A stretch of DNA of 62,500 nt from Brevibacillus agri. Its GTDB lineage: Bacteria > Bacillota > Bacilli > Brevibacillales > Brevibacillaceae. A model generated the notes under the pieces. That model was not told where the DNA came from. It searched no databases and was given only the letters and a program-made list of their open reading frames with translations. Of this stretch, positions 8,420 to 20,990 are shown piece after piece. The first letter of the stretch is position 1, and each line of letters begins with the position of its first letter. The DNA is taken from positions 265,001 through 327,500 of the forward strand of contig NZ_CP026363.1 in NCBI RefSeq assembly GCF_004117055.1, read 5' to 3'. The translations under genes were made by a program, and so were the position numbers.

Positions 8420-9292
8420 CTAGCCCTCCTTCGGTACGGCCAGTCGTTCCAGCAGATGGGCAAGCAACTCTTCCTCCCGATAAACGGAGCTTGGCAGACT
8501 TTCCTCGTCCGGCAGCAATTGATTCAGCCTCGACACAAAAGCGACTGTCTCCGGCACATCCAAAGCGAGCTCGCGGAGGCGTTCTGCCTGCATGAAGACT
8601 TCATCCGGCTTGCCCTGCAAGGCTACCGTGCCCTGTGCCAGCACCAGCATATAGTCGGCATACCTCGCCGCCTCCTCCATGCTGTGAGTGACCAATAGCG
8701 TCGTCAGCTTTTGCTCCTGATGAATGCGGTAGATCGCTTCGAGAATCAACTGACGTCCCATCGGGTCCAACCCTGCCGTCGGCTCGTCCAATACAAGCAC
8801 TTTTGGCTGCATGGCCAGAACTCCCGCCAACGCGACACGGCGCATTTGTCCGCCACTCATATGAAAAGGCGAACGGTCCTTGACTTTTTCGTAATCCAGT
8901 CCAACGATTTCAAGAGCCTCTCTCACGCGGGCGTCTACCATCGCTTCCGGCAAATCGAAGTTCGAAGGTCCGAAGGCAACGTCTTTCGCCACCGTTTCCT
9001 CAAACAGTTGATGCTCCGGATATTGGAAAACAAGCCCGATGTTTCGCCTTTGCTCGTGAGGCAAACGCTGCTTCGAGGTGATAACCGTGTCGCCCAAGGT
9101 AATTTTCCCAGCGCTAGGCAAAAGCAAGCCGTTCAAATGCTGGATCAGCGTAGACTTGCCAGAGCCGGTCTGCCCGATAATCCCTACAAACGAACCGGAT
9201 GGAATCGTAAACGAGATGTCGTGCAAGGCTACACGCTCAAACGGTGTTCCTTTTGCGTAAATATGGCTTACCTGGTCAAAAGTAATCTGCAT
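8420..9292 (-). CDS. ecfA2: ECF transporter ATP-binding protein EcfA2
   Basis: 290 residues, ABC ATPase. Walker A GQTGSGKST, Q-loop QYPEHQLFEE, signature MSGGQMRRVALAG, Walker B VLVLDEPTAGLDP and the H-loop VTHSMEE are all present. The C-terminal extension after about residue 240 is typical for EcfA subunits. It forms a heterodimer with EcfA1 to drive the EcfT module. The start lies 25 bases inside the 3' end of ecfA1. Confidence 0.95.
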   Translation of the reverse strand: MQITFDQVSHIYAKGTPFERVALHDISFTIPSGSFVGIIGQTGSGKSTLIQHLNGLLLPSAGKITLGDTVITSKQRLPHEQRRNIGLVFQYPEHQLFEETVAKDVAFGPSNFDLPEAMVDARVREALEIVGLDYEKVKDRSPFHMSGGQMRRVALAGVLAMQPKVLVLDEPTAGLDPMGRQLILEAIYRIHQEQKLTTLLVTHSMEEAARYADYMLVLAQGTVALQGKPDEVFMQAERLRELALDVPETVAFVSRLNQLLPDEESLPSSVYREEELLAHLLERLAVPKEG

Positions 9293-10119
9293 ACGTGCTC
9301 CACCAGCTCCTCTTGGTGCAGTACAAACGGTAGATCAATCCCTTTGGAAGCCAACATGTGTCGGAGGCGGACGGCAAATGGCACATCCAGCCCTACCGCT
9401 TTCAAACGTTCTACCTGGTTGAACACGTCACCAGGCGGCCCTTCCATCAGAACTTCTCCGGCATTCATCACAACGACCTTGTCCGAATAGACCGCTTCTT
9501 CGGGAAAATGGGTAATGTTGATGATGGTGATCCCTTCGTCGCGATTCAGCCGTCTGACCAGTTGCAGCACTTCCTGCCTGCCCTGGGGATCGAGCATAGC
9601 CGTCGCTTCGTCCAGGATGATGACCGATGGCCGCATCGCCATAATGCCTGCGATCGCCACGCGCTGCTTTTGTCCACCTGACAGCCGGTGCGGCTGCGCC
9701 AGCAAATACGGCTCCATCCCTACCGAGGCCAGTGCTTCATCAATACGCTGTCGCATCTGCTCAGGCTCGACACCCATGTTTTCAAGCCCAAAAGCCACAT
9801 CATCTTCGACTGTTGCCCCGACAATCTGATTGTCAGGGTTTTGAAAGACCATGCCTACATGGCGGCGTATCTCCCACACCAGTTCTCCTTGGGACGTATC
9901 CATTCCGCTGACGAGAACTTTGCCGCCCTCAGGCAGCAGCAAAGCGTTCATCAGCTTCGCCATCGTAGACTTGCCTGAACCGTTATGGCCCAATACAGAC
10001 ACAAAGGAACCTTTTTGAATGGTCAGGTCGACGTCCTTCAATACCGGGACACGGCTGCCATTCTCGTCATCATAGGTATAGGAAACATCTTGCAGTGCCA
10101 GCAGGTTCTCTTCATTCAT
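9268..10119 (-). CDS. ecfA1: ECF transporter ATP-binding protein EcfA1
   Basis: 283 residues, ABC ATPase. Walker A GHNGSGKST, Q-loop FQNPDNQIVG, signature LSGGQKQRVAIAG and Walker B VIILDEATAMLDP are intact. First gene of ecfA1-ecfA2-ecfT-truA; it begins after the rplQ terminator, so may be expressed by read-through or from a promoter in 10120-10180 that I cannot define. Confidence 0.95.
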   Translation of the reverse strand: MNEENLLALQDVSYTYDDENGSRVPVLKDVDLTIQKGSFVSVLGHNGSGKSTMAKLMNALLLPEGGKVLVSGMDTSQGELVWEIRRHVGMVFQNPDNQIVGATVEDDVAFGLENMGVEPEQMRQRIDEALASVGMEPYLLAQPHRLSGGQKQRVAIAGIMAMRPSVIILDEATAMLDPQGRQEVLQLVRRLNRDEGITIINITHFPEEAVYSDKVVVMNAGEVLMEGPPGDVFNQVERLKAVGLDVPFAVRLRHMLASKGIDLPFVLHQEELVEHVCRLLLTR

Positions 10120-10171
10120 GAGGCATCCACATCCTCCCCAGCCTTCGCAGACTAGCAGGATTTCTCCTTAT

Positions 10172-10232
10172 AGAAAGAAAAAAAGGGTTGAATCAGAGTC
10201 CAGCCTATGACCAGATCTGCCCCCACCCTTTT
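10172..10232 (-). terminator. Terminator at the end of the ribosomal superoperon (after rplQ)
   Basis: On the minus strand GGGTG ... CAACCC with an inner CAGA/TCTG helix separated by a small internal loop, followed by TTTTTTTTCTTTC. The stem is imperfect but the T-run is strong. Confidence 0.65.
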
Positions 10233-10300
10233 CACGGTCTATTACCGGTATCGAGGTTGTGTCTCGCTCCCCATGTAAAACGACCAATTTCTATCCATTA

Positions 10301-10660
10301 TTAAACGAATTCGATGTACGCCATCGGAGCAGCGTCGCCGCGGCGAGGGCCGGCTTTCAGGATACGAGTGTATCCACCGTTGCGCTCTTTGAAGCGAGGC
10401 GCGATTTCATCGAACAGTTTTTGTACAGCATCGCGACCTTCTGCATTCGCAACTTCTTTGCGAACGAAAGCAGCAACTTGACGACGAGCATGCAGATCGC
10501 CGCGTTTCGCGAGCGTAACCATTTTCTCAGCGATTGGGCGCAGTTCTTTCGCCTTCATCTCTGTAGTTTCGATGCGCTCGTTGATGATTAGGTCAGTTAC
10601 CAAGTCGCGGAACAACGCTTTACGAGCTGCACTACGACGACCCAATTTACGGTATGCCAT
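10301..10660 (-). CDS. rplQ: 50S ribosomal protein L17
   Basis: 119 residues, starting [20 protein letters not shown], the conserved family N-terminus, and ending [12 protein letters not shown]. Last ribosomal gene of the alpha cluster, after rpoA. L17 sits by the peptide exit tunnel. Confidence 0.98.
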   Translation of the reverse strand: MAYRKLGRRSAARKALFRDLVTDLIINERIETTEMKAKELRPIAEKMVTLAKRGDLHARRQVAAFVRKEVANAEGRDAVQKLFDEIAPRFKERNGGYTRILKAGPRRGDAAPMAYIEFV

Positions 10661-10790
10661 GTCTTTACCTCCCTTTTCAAGCTGGCAACACTACGTAGAA
10701 AACTCTACTGTCGGGAAGCCAGATCTGTACTCTCCCCTAAAAGGGGACAGACTCGAGAGAACGAAAGCCTGCTTGTCAGGGTTTGCTACT

Positions 10791-11735
10791 CTAGTCGTCG
10801 CTACGCAGGGACAGGCCGAGTTCAGCCAGCTTTTCCTGCACTTCTTCCAGAGATTTGCGACCCAGGTTGCGGACTTTCATCATGTCCTCTTCGGTCTTCT
10901 GCGTCAGCTCTTGCACGGTATTGATACCGGCACGCTTCAAGCAGTTGTAGGAACGAACAGAAAGATCCAGCTCTTCGATAGTCATCTCCAACACTTTTTC
11001 TTTCTTGTCTTCCTCTTTTTCAACCATGATCTCAGCATCTTTCGCCTCATCGGTCAGACCGACAAACAGGTTCAAGTGCTCCGTCATGATTTTTGCGCCG
11101 AGACTTACGGCTTCTTCCGGACTGATGCTGCCGTTAGTCCAAACCTCAAGTGTCAACTTATCGTAGTTGGTCATTTGCCCTACGCGGGTATTTTCCACTT
11201 GATAGTTAACGCGCTTGATCGGCGTATAGATCGAATCAATCGGAATCACACCAATAGGCAGATCCTCGGACTTGTTTCCATCTGATTGAACATAACCACG
11301 ACCACGTCCAGCTGTCATGCGGATATGCAGACGACCGCCATTGGCCAACGTTGCAATATGAAGATCAGGGTTTAAGACCTCCACATCACTGTCAGCACGG
11401 ATATCCCCCGCTTTGACAACGCCTTCGCCTTCTGCATCGATCTCGATTACTTTTTCTTCATCGGAATGGATCTTCAGCGCCAAGCCTTTGATGTTCAGGA
11501 TGATCTCGGTTACATCTTCAACGACGCCTTCTACCGTAGAGAACTCGTGAAGAACCCCGTCGATTTGAACAGTACGAACTGCCGCGCCTGGCAAGGACGA
11601 AAGAAGAATCCGTCTCAGCGAGTTGCCAAGGGTAGTTCCGTATCCGCGCTCCAGAGGTTCTACAACAAATTTTCCATACGAGTTGTCGTCGCTAACTTCC
11701 ACAACCTCGATTTTTGGTTTTTCTATTTCTATCAT
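10791..11735 (-). CDS. rpoA: DNA-directed RNA polymerase subunit alpha
   Basis: 314 residues, same length as B. subtilis RpoA. The N-terminal assembly domain (residues about 1-230) includes [18 protein letters not shown]. The C-terminal domain from about residue 245 has the DNA- and activator-binding surface [16 protein letters not shown] and [13 protein letters not shown]. Alpha dimers seed polymerase assembly. Lies between rpsK and rplQ as in other Firmicutes. Confidence 0.98.
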
Positions 11736-11891
11736 TAAACAAACCCTCCTTCAAAACGTCGAAATCCTTGGGTGGGCCGCATACGTGCCCACTCAGGAAT
11801 TTCCCCGGCGGTTTACCGTTTGCGTGCATGACAAGCTATAAATCAGAATTTACCATTCTAGTATGGACATGTTCTGAACAATATAAACCAG

Positions 11892-12293
11892 TTACACGCG
11901 GCGACGTTTTGGTGGACGGCAACCGTTGTGCGGAATTGGCGTCACGTCTTTAATCATGTTCACTTCAAGACCAGTTGCTTGCAGGGAACGGATCGCTGCT
12001 TCACGACCAGCACCTGGGCCTTTTACCGATACTTCAAGGGAACGCATGCCATGTTCCATAGCAACACGTGCAGCCGCTTCAGCAGCCATTTGCGCAGCAA
12101 ACGGAGTGCTTTTACGGGAGCCTTTGAAGCCGAGGGAACCAGCGCTGGACCAAGAGATCGCGTTACCGTGTGGATCTGTGATGGTTACAATCGTGTTGTT
12201 GAATGTGGAGCGGATGTGCGCTACGCCGACTTCAACATTCTTGCGATCACGACGACGGGTACGAGTTGCTGTAGCCTGTTTTCTTTTCGCCAT
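11892..12293 (-). CDS. rpsK: 30S ribosomal protein S11
   Basis: 133 residues. Family motifs [20 protein letters not shown] near residue 20 and the C-terminal [17 protein letters not shown]11 forms part of the 30S platform around the mRNA exit. Starts 16 bases after rpsM. A 156-base gap to rpoA follows, in which I see only a weak TAGAAT box. Confidence 0.98.
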   Translation of the reverse strand: MAKRKQATATRTRRRDRKNVEVGVAHIRSTFNNTIVTITDPHGNAISWSSAGSLGFKGSRKSTPFAAQMAAEAAARVAMEHGMRSLEVSVKGPGAGREAAIRSLQATGLEVNMIKDVTPIPHNGCRPPKRRRV

Positions 12294-12309
12294 GTCAGTT
12301 TACCCTCCT

Positions 12310-12678
12310 TTACTTCTTCTTGTTAGCTACTGTACGACGTGGGCCTTTACGTGTACGAGCATTTGTTTTAGAACGTTGACCGCGAACTGGCAGTCCACGA
12401 CGGTGACGGATTCCACGGAAGCATCCGATTTCCATCAGACGTTTGATGTTCAGGGAGATCTCACGACGGAGATCGCCTTCCACCTTCACGTTCTTGTCGA
12501 TGTACTCACGCAGTTTGCTAACTTCTTCTTCTGTCAGATCGCGAACACGAGTGTTCACATCTACGCCAGTAGCGGACAGAATTTTTTGAGACGTGGGGCG
12601 GCCAATACCAAAAATGTAGGTAAGAGCAACTTCAACGCGTTTTTCGCGCGGCAAGTCTACGCCTGCAATACGTGCCAT
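12310..12678 (-). CDS. rpsM: 30S ribosomal protein S13
   Basis: 122 residues, start [21 protein letters not shown]; helix-two-turn-helix centre [11 protein letters not shown]; basic tail [16 protein letters not shown]13 lies on the head of the small subunit and contacts tRNA and L5. Confidence 0.98.
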   Translation of the reverse strand: MARIAGVDLPREKRVEVALTYIFGIGRPTSQKILSATGVDVNTRVRDLTEEEVSKLREYIDKNVKVEGDLRREISLNIKRLMEIGCFRGIRHRRGLPVRGQRSKTNARTRKGPRRTVANKKK

Positions 12679-12699
12679 GTGTCAAAAGCACCTCCTTGT

Positions 12700-12831
<132 letters not shown>

Positions 12832-12847
12832 CTAGGGGTTTTGCTTA

Positions 12848-13066
12848 CTATTTATAGCGGTACGTAATACGTCCGCGGGTCAAGTCGTACGGCGACAGTT
12901 CAACAGTTACTTTATCCCCCGGCAGGATACGGATAAAGTGCATGCGGATTTTTCCGGAGACGTGAGCGAGGACTTTGTGTCCATTCTCCAATTCTACTCG
13001 AAACATAGCGTTCGGCAAAGGCTCAATTACTGTGCCTTCTACCTCAATTACATCATCTTTTGCCAT
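12848..13066 (-). CDS. infA: Translation initiation factor IF-1
   Basis: 72 residues, an S1-like OB fold: [36 protein letters not shown], and [20 protein letters not shown]-1 blocks the A site during initiation. Good site AAAGGAGAG upstream. In B. subtilis a small KOW gene separates map and infA; here the 117-base gap holds no credible gene. Confidence 0.98.
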   Translation of the reverse strand: MAKDDVIEVEGTVIEPLPNAMFRVELENGHKVLAHVSGKIRMHFIRILPGDKVTVELSPYDLTRGRITYRYK

Positions 13067-13183
13067 GGTAAACTCTCCTTTCTTCTGCTCTTCAGTCGGA
13101 CCATGAGTTTTGCGAAACGATCACACAACGAACTTATCGTCGACACGTTGGACGACAATCCCGAATCACTCGGAACTCCCGCT

Positions 13184-13930
13184 TTATGTTCGTGTAAAAA
13201 TCTCATAGCCATCTTCCGTAATCGCGATGGTGTGTTCAAAATGAGCACATGTTTTCCGATCCAATGTTACTACCGTCCAATTGTCCTCCAATGTGCGGAC
13301 ATAACGTTCGCCGGCATTTACCATTGGCTCAATTGCCAACACCATGCCTGGTTTTAACCGTGGACCCCGATCAGGCGGGCCGTAGTTAGGAACCTGCGGA
13401 TCTTCGTGCAAGTTTTGCCCAATCCCATGCCCCACATACTCGCGGACGAGTGTGAAGCCGGCAGCTTCTGCGTGAACTTGAATGGCGTGGGAGATATCGG
13501 ACAACCGTCCGCCAGGAACAGCTTTTTCAAGCCCCTTGAACAGCGATTCTTCCGTTACCCGCAACAGCTTTTCATTTTCCGCTGAAATTTTGCCGACCGG
13601 ATACGTCCAAGCGGAGTCTCCATGGTACCCTTGGAACTGGGCACCGATGTCGATGCTGATGATGTCTCCTTCTTGCAACGCCCGTTTCCCTGGGATCCCG
13701 TGTACGAGTTCTTCATTGACTGAAGCACAGATACTACCTGGAAAGCCACCGTAGCCTTTAAATGATGGAACTGCTCCCATGCTACGAATAAATGTCTCGG
13801 CAATTTCGTCTAGCTGCTTTGTCGTGACACCAGGCTTGATCGCCTTGGCCAGCTCTTGATGGGTGAGTGCGACGATACGACCAGCTTCGCGCATAACCTC
13901 AAGTTCTGCTTTCGACTTCAGGATAATCAT
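13184..13930 (-). CDS. map: Type I methionine aminopeptidase
   Basis: 248 residues, short type I enzyme without an N-terminal extension. Metal ligands are visible in order: Asp in SIDIGAQ, Asp in [10 protein letters not shown], His in [12 protein letters not shown], Glu in AIEPMVNAG and the final Glu in [10 protein letters not shown]. Removes initiator methionine from nascent proteins. Follows adk by 7 bases, as in secY-adk-map. Confidence 0.97.
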   Translation of the reverse strand: MIILKSKAELEVMREAGRIVALTHQELAKAIKPGVTTKQLDEIAETFIRSMGAVPSFKGYGGFPGSICASVNEELVHGIPGKRALQEGDIISIDIGAQFQGYHGDSAWTYPVGKISAENEKLLRVTEESLFKGLEKAVPGGRLSDISHAIQVHAEAAGFTLVREYVGHGIGQNLHEDPQVPNYGPPDRGPRLKPGMVLAIEPMVNAGERYVRTLEDNWTVVTLDRKTCAHFEHTIAITEDGYEIFTRT

Positions 13931-13937
13931 TCGGCAA

Positions 13938-15938
<2,001 letters not shown>

Positions 15939-15939
<1 letters not shown>

Positions 15940-16379
15940 TAGATCACCTCGGTTGTTCCACCGACTTGAGCGATCTTCTCAGCAGCAGCTCCGGAGAACT
16001 TGTGAGCTTTCACAGTCAGCTTCACAGTCAGTTCACCGTTAGCAAGAACCTTAACACCGTCGCGCAGCGCGCTGATAACACCAGTTTCTTTCAACAGCTC
16101 AGGTGTTACTACAGTACCCTCTTCGAAACGGTTCAGCGCGTCCAGGCTAACAATCGCAAATTCTTTGCGGCTGATGTTAGTGAAACCGCGCTTAGGCAGA
16201 CGACGGTACAATGGGTTTTGACCACCCTCGAAACCAAGGCGAACTCCGCCGCCGGAACGAGCGTTTTGACCTTTGTGACCTTTACCAGCAGTTTTGCCAG
16301 TACCGCTACCGATACCGCGACCGATGCGCTTACGAGTGTGACGGGATCCTTCTGCAGGTTGCAGTTCATGCAATTTCAT
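15939..16379 (-). CDS. rplO: 50S ribosomal protein L15
   Basis: 146 residues from the ATG at 16379; the in-frame GTG three codons earlier is part of the AGGAGGTG site. Starts [20 protein letters not shown], with the Gly/Lys-rich [16 protein letters not shown] loop that threads into 23S rRNA. Last ribosomal gene before secY. Confidence 0.98.
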
Positions 16380-16412
16380 ACGTTGCACCTCCTAACTAAT
16401 TGAGATGTAGGG

Positions 16413-16598
16413 TTATGCTTCTACTTCTTTCACTTCAACCAAGTGCTTCACTTTGAAAATCATTCCACGGATTGCAGCGTTGTCTTCCTTCACTACAGTG
16501 GAGTTGATTTTGCGAAGACCCAGAGCTTTTACGGTATCTTGTTGGTCTACAGTGCGACCGATCAGGCTGCGTTTGAGGGTGATTTGCAATTTTGCCAT
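16413..16598 (-). CDS. rpmD: 50S ribosomal protein L30
   Basis: 61 residues from [23 protein letters not shown] lies 9 bases upstream, favouring this ATG over one two codons earlier. The conserved [16 protein letters not shown] segment is present. Between rpsE and rplO as expected. Confidence 0.97.
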   Translation of the reverse strand: MAKLQITLKRSLIGRTVDQQDTVKALGLRKINSTVVKEDNAAIRGMIFKVKHLVEVKEVEA

Positions 16599-16614
16599 GT
16601 TCATTCCCTCCTTA

Positions 16615-17112
16615 TTAACCCAACAACTCGTCAACAGTCTTACCGCGCAGTTTCGCGACATCTTCCGCTGTTTTCAGACGGCCGAGGCCTTCCAGCGTAG
16701 CGTTGACCATGTTGATAGGATTGTTGGAACCAAGAGACTTACTCAAGATATCGCCTACACCAGCCAGTTCGAGAACGGCACGAACAGGTCCGCCAGCGAT
16801 AACACCAGTACCAGGGGCAGCAGGCTTGATGAGAACTTTACCTGCACCGAATTGGCACATAACTTCGTGTGGAACAGTCGTTCCTCTCAGCGGTACACGG
16901 ATCAATTTTTTCTTAGCGTCGTCAATCGCTTTGCGAATGGCGTCTGGAACTTCTTGAGCTTTACCCATACCAGCACCTACGTGGCCGTTACGGTCTCCCA
17001 CAACAACCAGGGCGCTGAAGCTCATGCGACGTCCACCTTTAACCGTCTTAGCTACGCGGTTAACAGCGACTACTTTTTCTTCGAGCTCTAATTTGCTAGG
17101 GTCGATACGCAT
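16615..17112 (-). CDS. rpsE: 30S ribosomal protein S5
   Basis: 165 residues. The double-stranded RNA-binding-like N-terminal domain contains [18 protein letters not shown] and the [17 protein letters not shown] loop; the C-terminal domain contains [17 protein letters not shown]5 lines the mRNA entry and affects decoding accuracy. Confidence 0.98.
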   Translation of the reverse strand: MRIDPSKLELEEKVVAVNRVAKTVKGGRRMSFSALVVVGDRNGHVGAGMGKAQEVPDAIRKAIDDAKKKLIRVPLRGTTVPHEVMCQFGAGKVLIKPAAPGTGVIAGGPVRAVLELAGVGDILSKSLGSNNPINMVNATLEGLGRLKTAEDVAKLRGKTVDELLG

Positions 17113-17130
17113 TCCTTACCCTCCTTGTTG

Positions 17131-17493
17131 TTAGAATTGCAGACCAGCTTCGCGAGCTGCTTCTGCCAGTGCTTTAATACGTCCATGATAGATGTAACCA
17201 CCGCGGTCAAAAATCACTTCAGTCGCACCTTTTTCTTGTGCACGCTTAGCGATCAATGTACCAACAGCCGCAGCAGCTTCCACGTTAGCGCCATTTTTCA
17301 GGCCCAGCTCTTTATCGAGAGAAGATGCAGATGCCAGTGTTACGCCAGTTGCATCATCGATCAGTTGAGCGTAGATGTGCTTAGAAGAACGGAATACGTT
17401 CAGACGCGGACGGATAGCAGAACCAATCACGCGTTTGCGGATACGCAGGTGACGTTTTTTCCGAGCTTTGTTTTTATCAGCTTTCGTAAACAT
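17131..17493 (-). CDS. rplR: 50S ribosomal protein L18
   Basis: 120 residues with basic N-terminus ([17 protein letters not shown]), [18 protein letters not shown] and the C-terminal [20 protein letters not shown] that binds 5S rRNA. Between rplF and rpsE. Confidence 0.98.
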   Translation of the reverse strand: MFTKADKNKARKKRHLRIRKRVIGSAIRPRLNVFRSSKHIYAQLIDDATGVTLASASSLDKELGLKNGANVEAAAAVGTLIAKRAQEKGATEVIFDRGGYIYHGRIKALAEAAREAGLQF

Positions 17494-17525
17494 TAAGCGG
17501 CCTCCTTTCTCATGAAGCTAGAAGC

Positions 17526-18062
17526 TTATTTACCTTTTTTACCTTCTTTACGACGAACCACTTCATCGCTGTACTTGATACCTTTGCCTTTGTATGGCTC
17601 AGGTTTGCGCAGCGAACGAATTTCAGCAGCAACTTGACCAACGCGCTCTTTGTTGATGCCTTTTACCACCAGAGTGGTTTGGTTTGGTACATCGATTTCG
17701 ATACCCGCTTCTGGAGTAACTTCCACTGGGTGGGAGAAACCAAGAGAAAGAGTAACGCCGTTACCGCTTTTCGCAGCACGGTAACCTACACCGACGAGCT
17801 CCAGAGTACGAGTGAAGCCTTCGGATACGCCTTTTACCATGTTGGCAACCAGCGCACGAGTTGTACCGTGCAGGGAGCGGTGAAGTTTGTTGTCGCTTGG
17901 ACGCTCTACAACAACTTCGTTTTCAGAAATGTTGATTTTGATATCTTCATGGAAGTTACGAACGAGTTGACCCTTAGGGCCCTTTACCGTCAGCTCAGTT
18001 CCGTTCAGAGTGAGGGTAACGCCTGCAGGTACCACGATCGGTTTTCTACCGACACGAGACAT
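17526..18062 (-). CDS. rplF: 50S ribosomal protein L6
   Basis: 178 residues from [15 protein letters not shown] at 18062; the GTG three codons upstream is inside the AGGAGGTG site. Two repeated L6 folds; the C-terminal [14 protein letters not shown] motif is present. L6 lies near the factor-binding site. Confidence 0.98.
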   Translation of the reverse strand: MSRVGRKPIVVPAGVTLTLNGTELTVKGPKGQLVRNFHEDIKINISENEVVVERPSDNKLHRSLHGTTRALVANMVKGVSEGFTRTLELVGVGYRAAKSGNGVTLSLGFSHPVEVTPEAGIEIDVPNQTTLVVKGINKERVGQVAAEIRSLRKPEPYKGKGIKYSDEVVRRKEGKKGK

Positions 18063-18098
18063 GTGGTGCACCTCCTGTGCTTTTTTACATTCTGTTAA

Positions 18099-18497
18099 TT
18101 ACCAAACGTATGCAAGAACTTCTCCGCCAACATGAGCTTGACGAGCTTGCTTGTCAGTCATAACACCGTTGGACGTGGAGATGATCGCGCAACCGAGGCC
18201 ACCCAAAACTTTAGGTACTTCGTTGTTTTTCGCATACACACGAAGTCCTGGTTTGGAGATACGTTTCAGACCTGTGATAACGCGCTCGTTGTTCGCACCG
18301 TATTTCAGGAATACGCGGATGATTCCTTGTTTGTTGTCCTCAACAAACTCCGCATCGCGGATGAAGCCTTCTTCTTTCAGAATGCGCGCGATTTCCTTCT
18401 TGATGGTGGACGCTGGGATCTCCACTTTCTCGTGGCGAACCATGTTAGCGTTACGAATACGTGTCAACATATCTGCGATTGGATCAGTCATAACCAT
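18099..18497 (-). CDS. rpsH: 30S ribosomal protein S8
   Basis: 132 residues, start [19 protein letters not shown]-terminal signature [21 protein letters not shown]8 binds the central domain of 16S rRNA early in assembly. Confidence 0.98.
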   Translation of the reverse strand: MVMTDPIADMLTRIRNANMVRHEKVEIPASTIKKEIARILKEEGFIRDAEFVEDNKQGIIRVFLKYGANNERVITGLKRISKPGLRVYAKNNEVPKVLGGLGCAIISTSNGVMTDKQARQAHVGGEVLAYVW

Positions 18498-18524
18498 GAG
18501 AGAAAACCTCCTTCCCGTTTCAAA

Positions 18525-18710
18525 TTACCAGCTTGCTTTTTTCACGCCTGGAATTTGACCTTTATAAGCAAGTTCACGGAAGCAAATACGGCAGAGTTTG
18601 AATTTGCGCAATACGGAGTGCGGACGTCCGCAACGCTCGCAACGAGTGTACGCGCGCACTGCAAACTTCGGCTGCCGCTGTTGCTTGATAATCATAGATT
18701 TCTTTGCCAC
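18525..18710 (-). CDS. rpsN: 30S ribosomal protein S14, zinc type
   Basis: 61 residues, the short zinc-binding form: [20 protein letters not shown] gives two CxxC pairs. Ends [11 protein letters not shown]. Between rplE and rpsH. A zinc-free paralogue, common under zinc starvation, is not in this window. Confidence 0.97.
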   Translation of the reverse strand: MAKKSMIIKQQRQPKFAVRAYTRCERCGRPHSVLRKFKLCRICFRELAYKGQIPGVKKASW

Positions 18711-18734
18711 ATTCTTCCCTCCTTACGAGTGGGT

Positions 18735-19277
18735 TTATTTACGGAATGGCATACCCATTTGAGTCAGCAGCTCACGAGCTTCTTCATCCGTTTTCGCGGA
18801 AGTAACAATTACGATGTCCATACCGCGAACTTTGTCAATTTTATCGTACTCGATCTCAGGGAAGATCAGTTGTTCCTTCAGACCAAGTGTGTAGTTACCG
18901 CGACCGTCAAATGCCTTGGAAGAGATTCCACGGAAGTCACGAACACGCGGAAGAGATACGTTCATCAATTTGTCGAGGAAGTGGTACATACGCTCGCCGC
19001 GCAGGGTAACCTTCGCACCGATCGGCATACCTTCACGCAGTTTGAAACCAGCGATGGATTTCTTTGCGCGAGTTACTACAGGTTTTTGTCCAGCAATAGT
19101 TTGCAGGTCTTCAACCGCAGCATCCAAGGTTTTAGCGTTACCTACCGCTTCGCCAACACCCATGTTGATGATGATCTTTTCAACCTTCGGCACTTGCATG
19201 ATGGAAGTGTAGTTGAACTTGCTCATCAGGCTAGGCACGATTTCTTTTGTGTACTTTTCTTTCAATCTTGTTGCCAT
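18735..19277 (-). CDS. rplE: 50S ribosomal protein L5
   Basis: 180 residues; conserved [18 protein letters not shown] and [21 protein letters not shown] (shown in parts). L5 carries 5S rRNA into the large subunit and contacts the P-site tRNA. Between rplX and rpsN. Confidence 0.98.
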   Translation of the reverse strand: MATRLKEKYTKEIVPSLMSKFNYTSIMQVPKVEKIIINMGVGEAVGNAKTLDAAVEDLQTIAGQKPVVTRAKKSIAGFKLREGMPIGAKVTLRGERMYHFLDKLMNVSLPRVRDFRGISSKAFDGRGNYTLGLKEQLIFPEIEYDKIDKVRGMDIVIVTSAKTDEEARELLTQMGMPFRK

Positions 19278-19303
19278 CTAGGATATCCTCCTTTCCAACC
19301 TGA

Positions 19304-19618
19304 CTACTTGTCGAGTACTTCGCCAGACTTTTTCGCGTACCGAACTTTCTTACCGTTATCCAAAACTTTGTAACCGATGCGAGTAGCTTTTCCGGACTTC
19401 GGATCGATCAAAGATACGTTGGAAACGTGAATCGCTGCTTCTTGAGTCACAATGCCACCTTGCGGGTTAGCTTGGGACGGACGGCTGTGTTTCTTCACGA
19501 GGTTGATACCTTCAACCAGAACGCGTTCTTTCTTCGGATAAGCAGCGAGAACGCGACCTTTTTTGCCTTTATCTTTGCCCGCAATTACGATAACAGTGTC
19601 GCCTTTTTTAACGTGCAT
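19304..19618 (-). CDS. rplX: 50S ribosomal protein L24
   Basis: 104 residues from [19 protein letters not shown] at 19618, with an N-terminal KOW motif. The upstream in-frame GTG lies in the AGGAGGTG site and is not the start. L24 initiates 50S assembly. Confidence 0.97.
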   Translation of the reverse strand: MHVKKGDTVIVIAGKDKGKKGRVLAAYPKKERVLVEGINLVKKHSRPSQANPQGGIVTQEAAIHVSNVSLIDPKSGKATRIGYKVLDNGKKVRYAKKSGEVLDK

Positions 19619-19667
19619 CGCTTGGTGCACCTCCTATCGAACAAACTGCCTGAGTTTTTCCGTTCAA

Positions 19668-20036
19668 TTAGATAACCTCTGGAGCCAGAGAGATGATCTT
19701 CATGAAATCTTTGTCGCGGAGCTCACGAGCTACTGGTCCAAAGATACGAGTACCACGTGGGGACTTATCTTCCTTGATGACTACCGCTGCATTTTCATCA
19801 AAACGGATGTAAGAACCATCTTGACGACGAACGCCGCTTACAGTGCGAACTACAACTGCTTTAACTACTTGACCTTTCTTGACAACGCCGCCGGGTGTAG
19901 CGGATTTTACGGAGCACACGATAACATCACCGATGTTCGCCGTTTTGCGACCGGAACCACCCAGAACCTTGATGCACATGAGTTCCTTTGCACCGGAGTT
20001 GTCAGCAACAGCCAATCTCGTCTGAGTTTGGATCAT
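19668..20036 (-). CDS. rplN: 50S ribosomal protein L14
   Basis: 122 residues, start [19 protein letters not shown], with [20 protein letters not shown] and the C-terminal [13 protein letters not shown]14 lies at the subunit interface. Between rpsQ and rplX. Confidence 0.98.
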   Translation of the reverse strand: MIQTQTRLAVADNSGAKELMCIKVLGGSGRKTANIGDVIVCSVKSATPGGVVKKGQVVKAVVVRTVSGVRRQDGSYIRFDENAAVVIKEDKSPRGTRIFGPVARELRDKDFMKIISLAPEVI

Positions 20037-20077
20037 TTACTGTTCCTCCTTTCGGATTTGATATCCGAAAATCTGAC

Positions 20078-20344
20078 TTATACGATTACTGCCTCTTCGA
20101 CGATACGTACCAAACGGAAACGTTTATCTTTGGACAAAGGACGAGTTTCCATCAACTCTACGATGTCGCCCACTTTTGCCGTATTGTTCTCGTCGTGAGC
20201 CTTGAACTTTTTGGAGTATTTCACGCGTTTGCCGTACAACGGGTGTGTCTTGTAAGTTTCAACAAGCACAACAATGGTTTTATCCATTTTGTCGGAAACA
20301 ACGCGACCTACAACGGATCGACGCATATTGCGTTCTGCGGTCAT
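20078..20344 (-). CDS. rpsQ: 30S ribosomal protein S17
   Basis: 88 residues, OB fold: [39 protein letters not shown] and the [20 protein letters not shown] loop. Binds the 5' domain of 16S rRNA. Confidence 0.98.
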   Translation of the reverse strand: MTAERNMRRSVVGRVVSDKMDKTIVVLVETYKTHPLYGKRVKYSKKFKAHDENNTAKVGDIVELMETRPLSKDKRFRLVRIVEEAVIV

Positions 20345-20366
20345 CGTTCAAACCTCCTTCCTTTAA

Positions 20367-20564
20367 TTAGCCGATTCCCAATTCTCTCTGGCGCAGGATG
20401 GTTTTCGCACGAGCAATATCCTTACGCACTTGTTTGATGCGAGATGTGGTTTCGAGTTGACCTGTAGCCAACTGGAAACGAAGGTTGAACAACTCTTCTT
20501 TCAAAGAAGCGACGTTTTGTTCGATCTCGGCAGTGGTCAAATTGCGGAACTCATTAGCCTTCAT
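20367..20564 (-). CDS. rpmC: 50S ribosomal protein L29
   Basis: 65 residues from [16 protein letters not shown]. This ATG lies inside the last 11 bases of rplP, suggesting coupled translation; the longer open frame is in rplP. Two helices with [18 protein letters not shown]29 sits by the exit tunnel and binds trigger factor and SRP along with L23. Confidence 0.97.
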   Translation of the reverse strand: MKANEFRNLTTAEIEQNVASLKEELFNLRFQLATGQLETTSRIKQVRKDIARAKTILRQRELGIG

Positions 20565-20988
20565 GTGCGTCACCACCCACTTCTTCACGCTTCACGAATT
20601 TGCATTTGATAGGCAGCTTGTGCATAGCAAGACGCATAGCTTCGCGAGCGACTTCTTCAGGTACGCCAGCAAGTTCGAACATGATCTTGCCTGGCTTCAC
20701 TACCGCTACCCATTTCTCAGGAGAACCTTTACCGGAACCCATCCGTACTTCGAGCGGCTTTTGTGTAATTGGCTTGTCAGGGAAGATTTTAATCCACACT
20801 TTACCGCCACGCTTGATGTAACGAGTCATCGCGATACGAGCAGCCTCGATCTGACGGTTAGTTACCCAAGATGGCTCCAATGCTTGCAATCCGTATTCAC
20901 CGAACGCAACAGTAGTACCGCCTTTTGCGTTACCAGCCATTTTCCCGCGGTGTTGTTTACGGTGTTTCACGCGTTTTGGCGTCAACAT
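20554..20988 (-). CDS. rplP: 50S ribosomal protein L16
   Basis: 144 residues, start [19 protein letters not shown], with [20 protein letters not shown]. Binds near the A-site tRNA and the 5S region. Two bases after rpsC and overlapping rpmC by 11. Confidence 0.98.
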   Translation of the reverse strand: MLTPKRVKHRKQHRGKMAGNAKGGTTVAFGEYGLQALEPSWVTNRQIEAARIAMTRYIKRGGKVWIKIFPDKPITQKPLEVRMGSGKGSPEKWVAVVKPGKIMFELAGVPEEVAREAMRLAMHKLPIKCKFVKREEVGGDAHEG

Positions 20989-20990
20989 GA

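Noticed and set aside
10733..10748. Palindrome TCCCCTTTTAGGGGA between rpoA and rplQ
   Set aside because: Small stem without a T-run inside an operon; no support for a function.
13048..13248. 66-codon minus-strand ORF overlapping map and infA
   Set aside because: Considered as a remnant KOW gene, but it contains no KOW motif and overlaps both neighbours.
16379..16388. GTG start codons inside ribosome binding sites (rplO, rplF, rplX, rplC, rplK, clpC, rpoB)
   Set aside because: In these genes the longest frame begins at the GTG of GGAGGTG itself; the next start codon 3-4 codons on is correctly spaced and gives the usual N-terminus.
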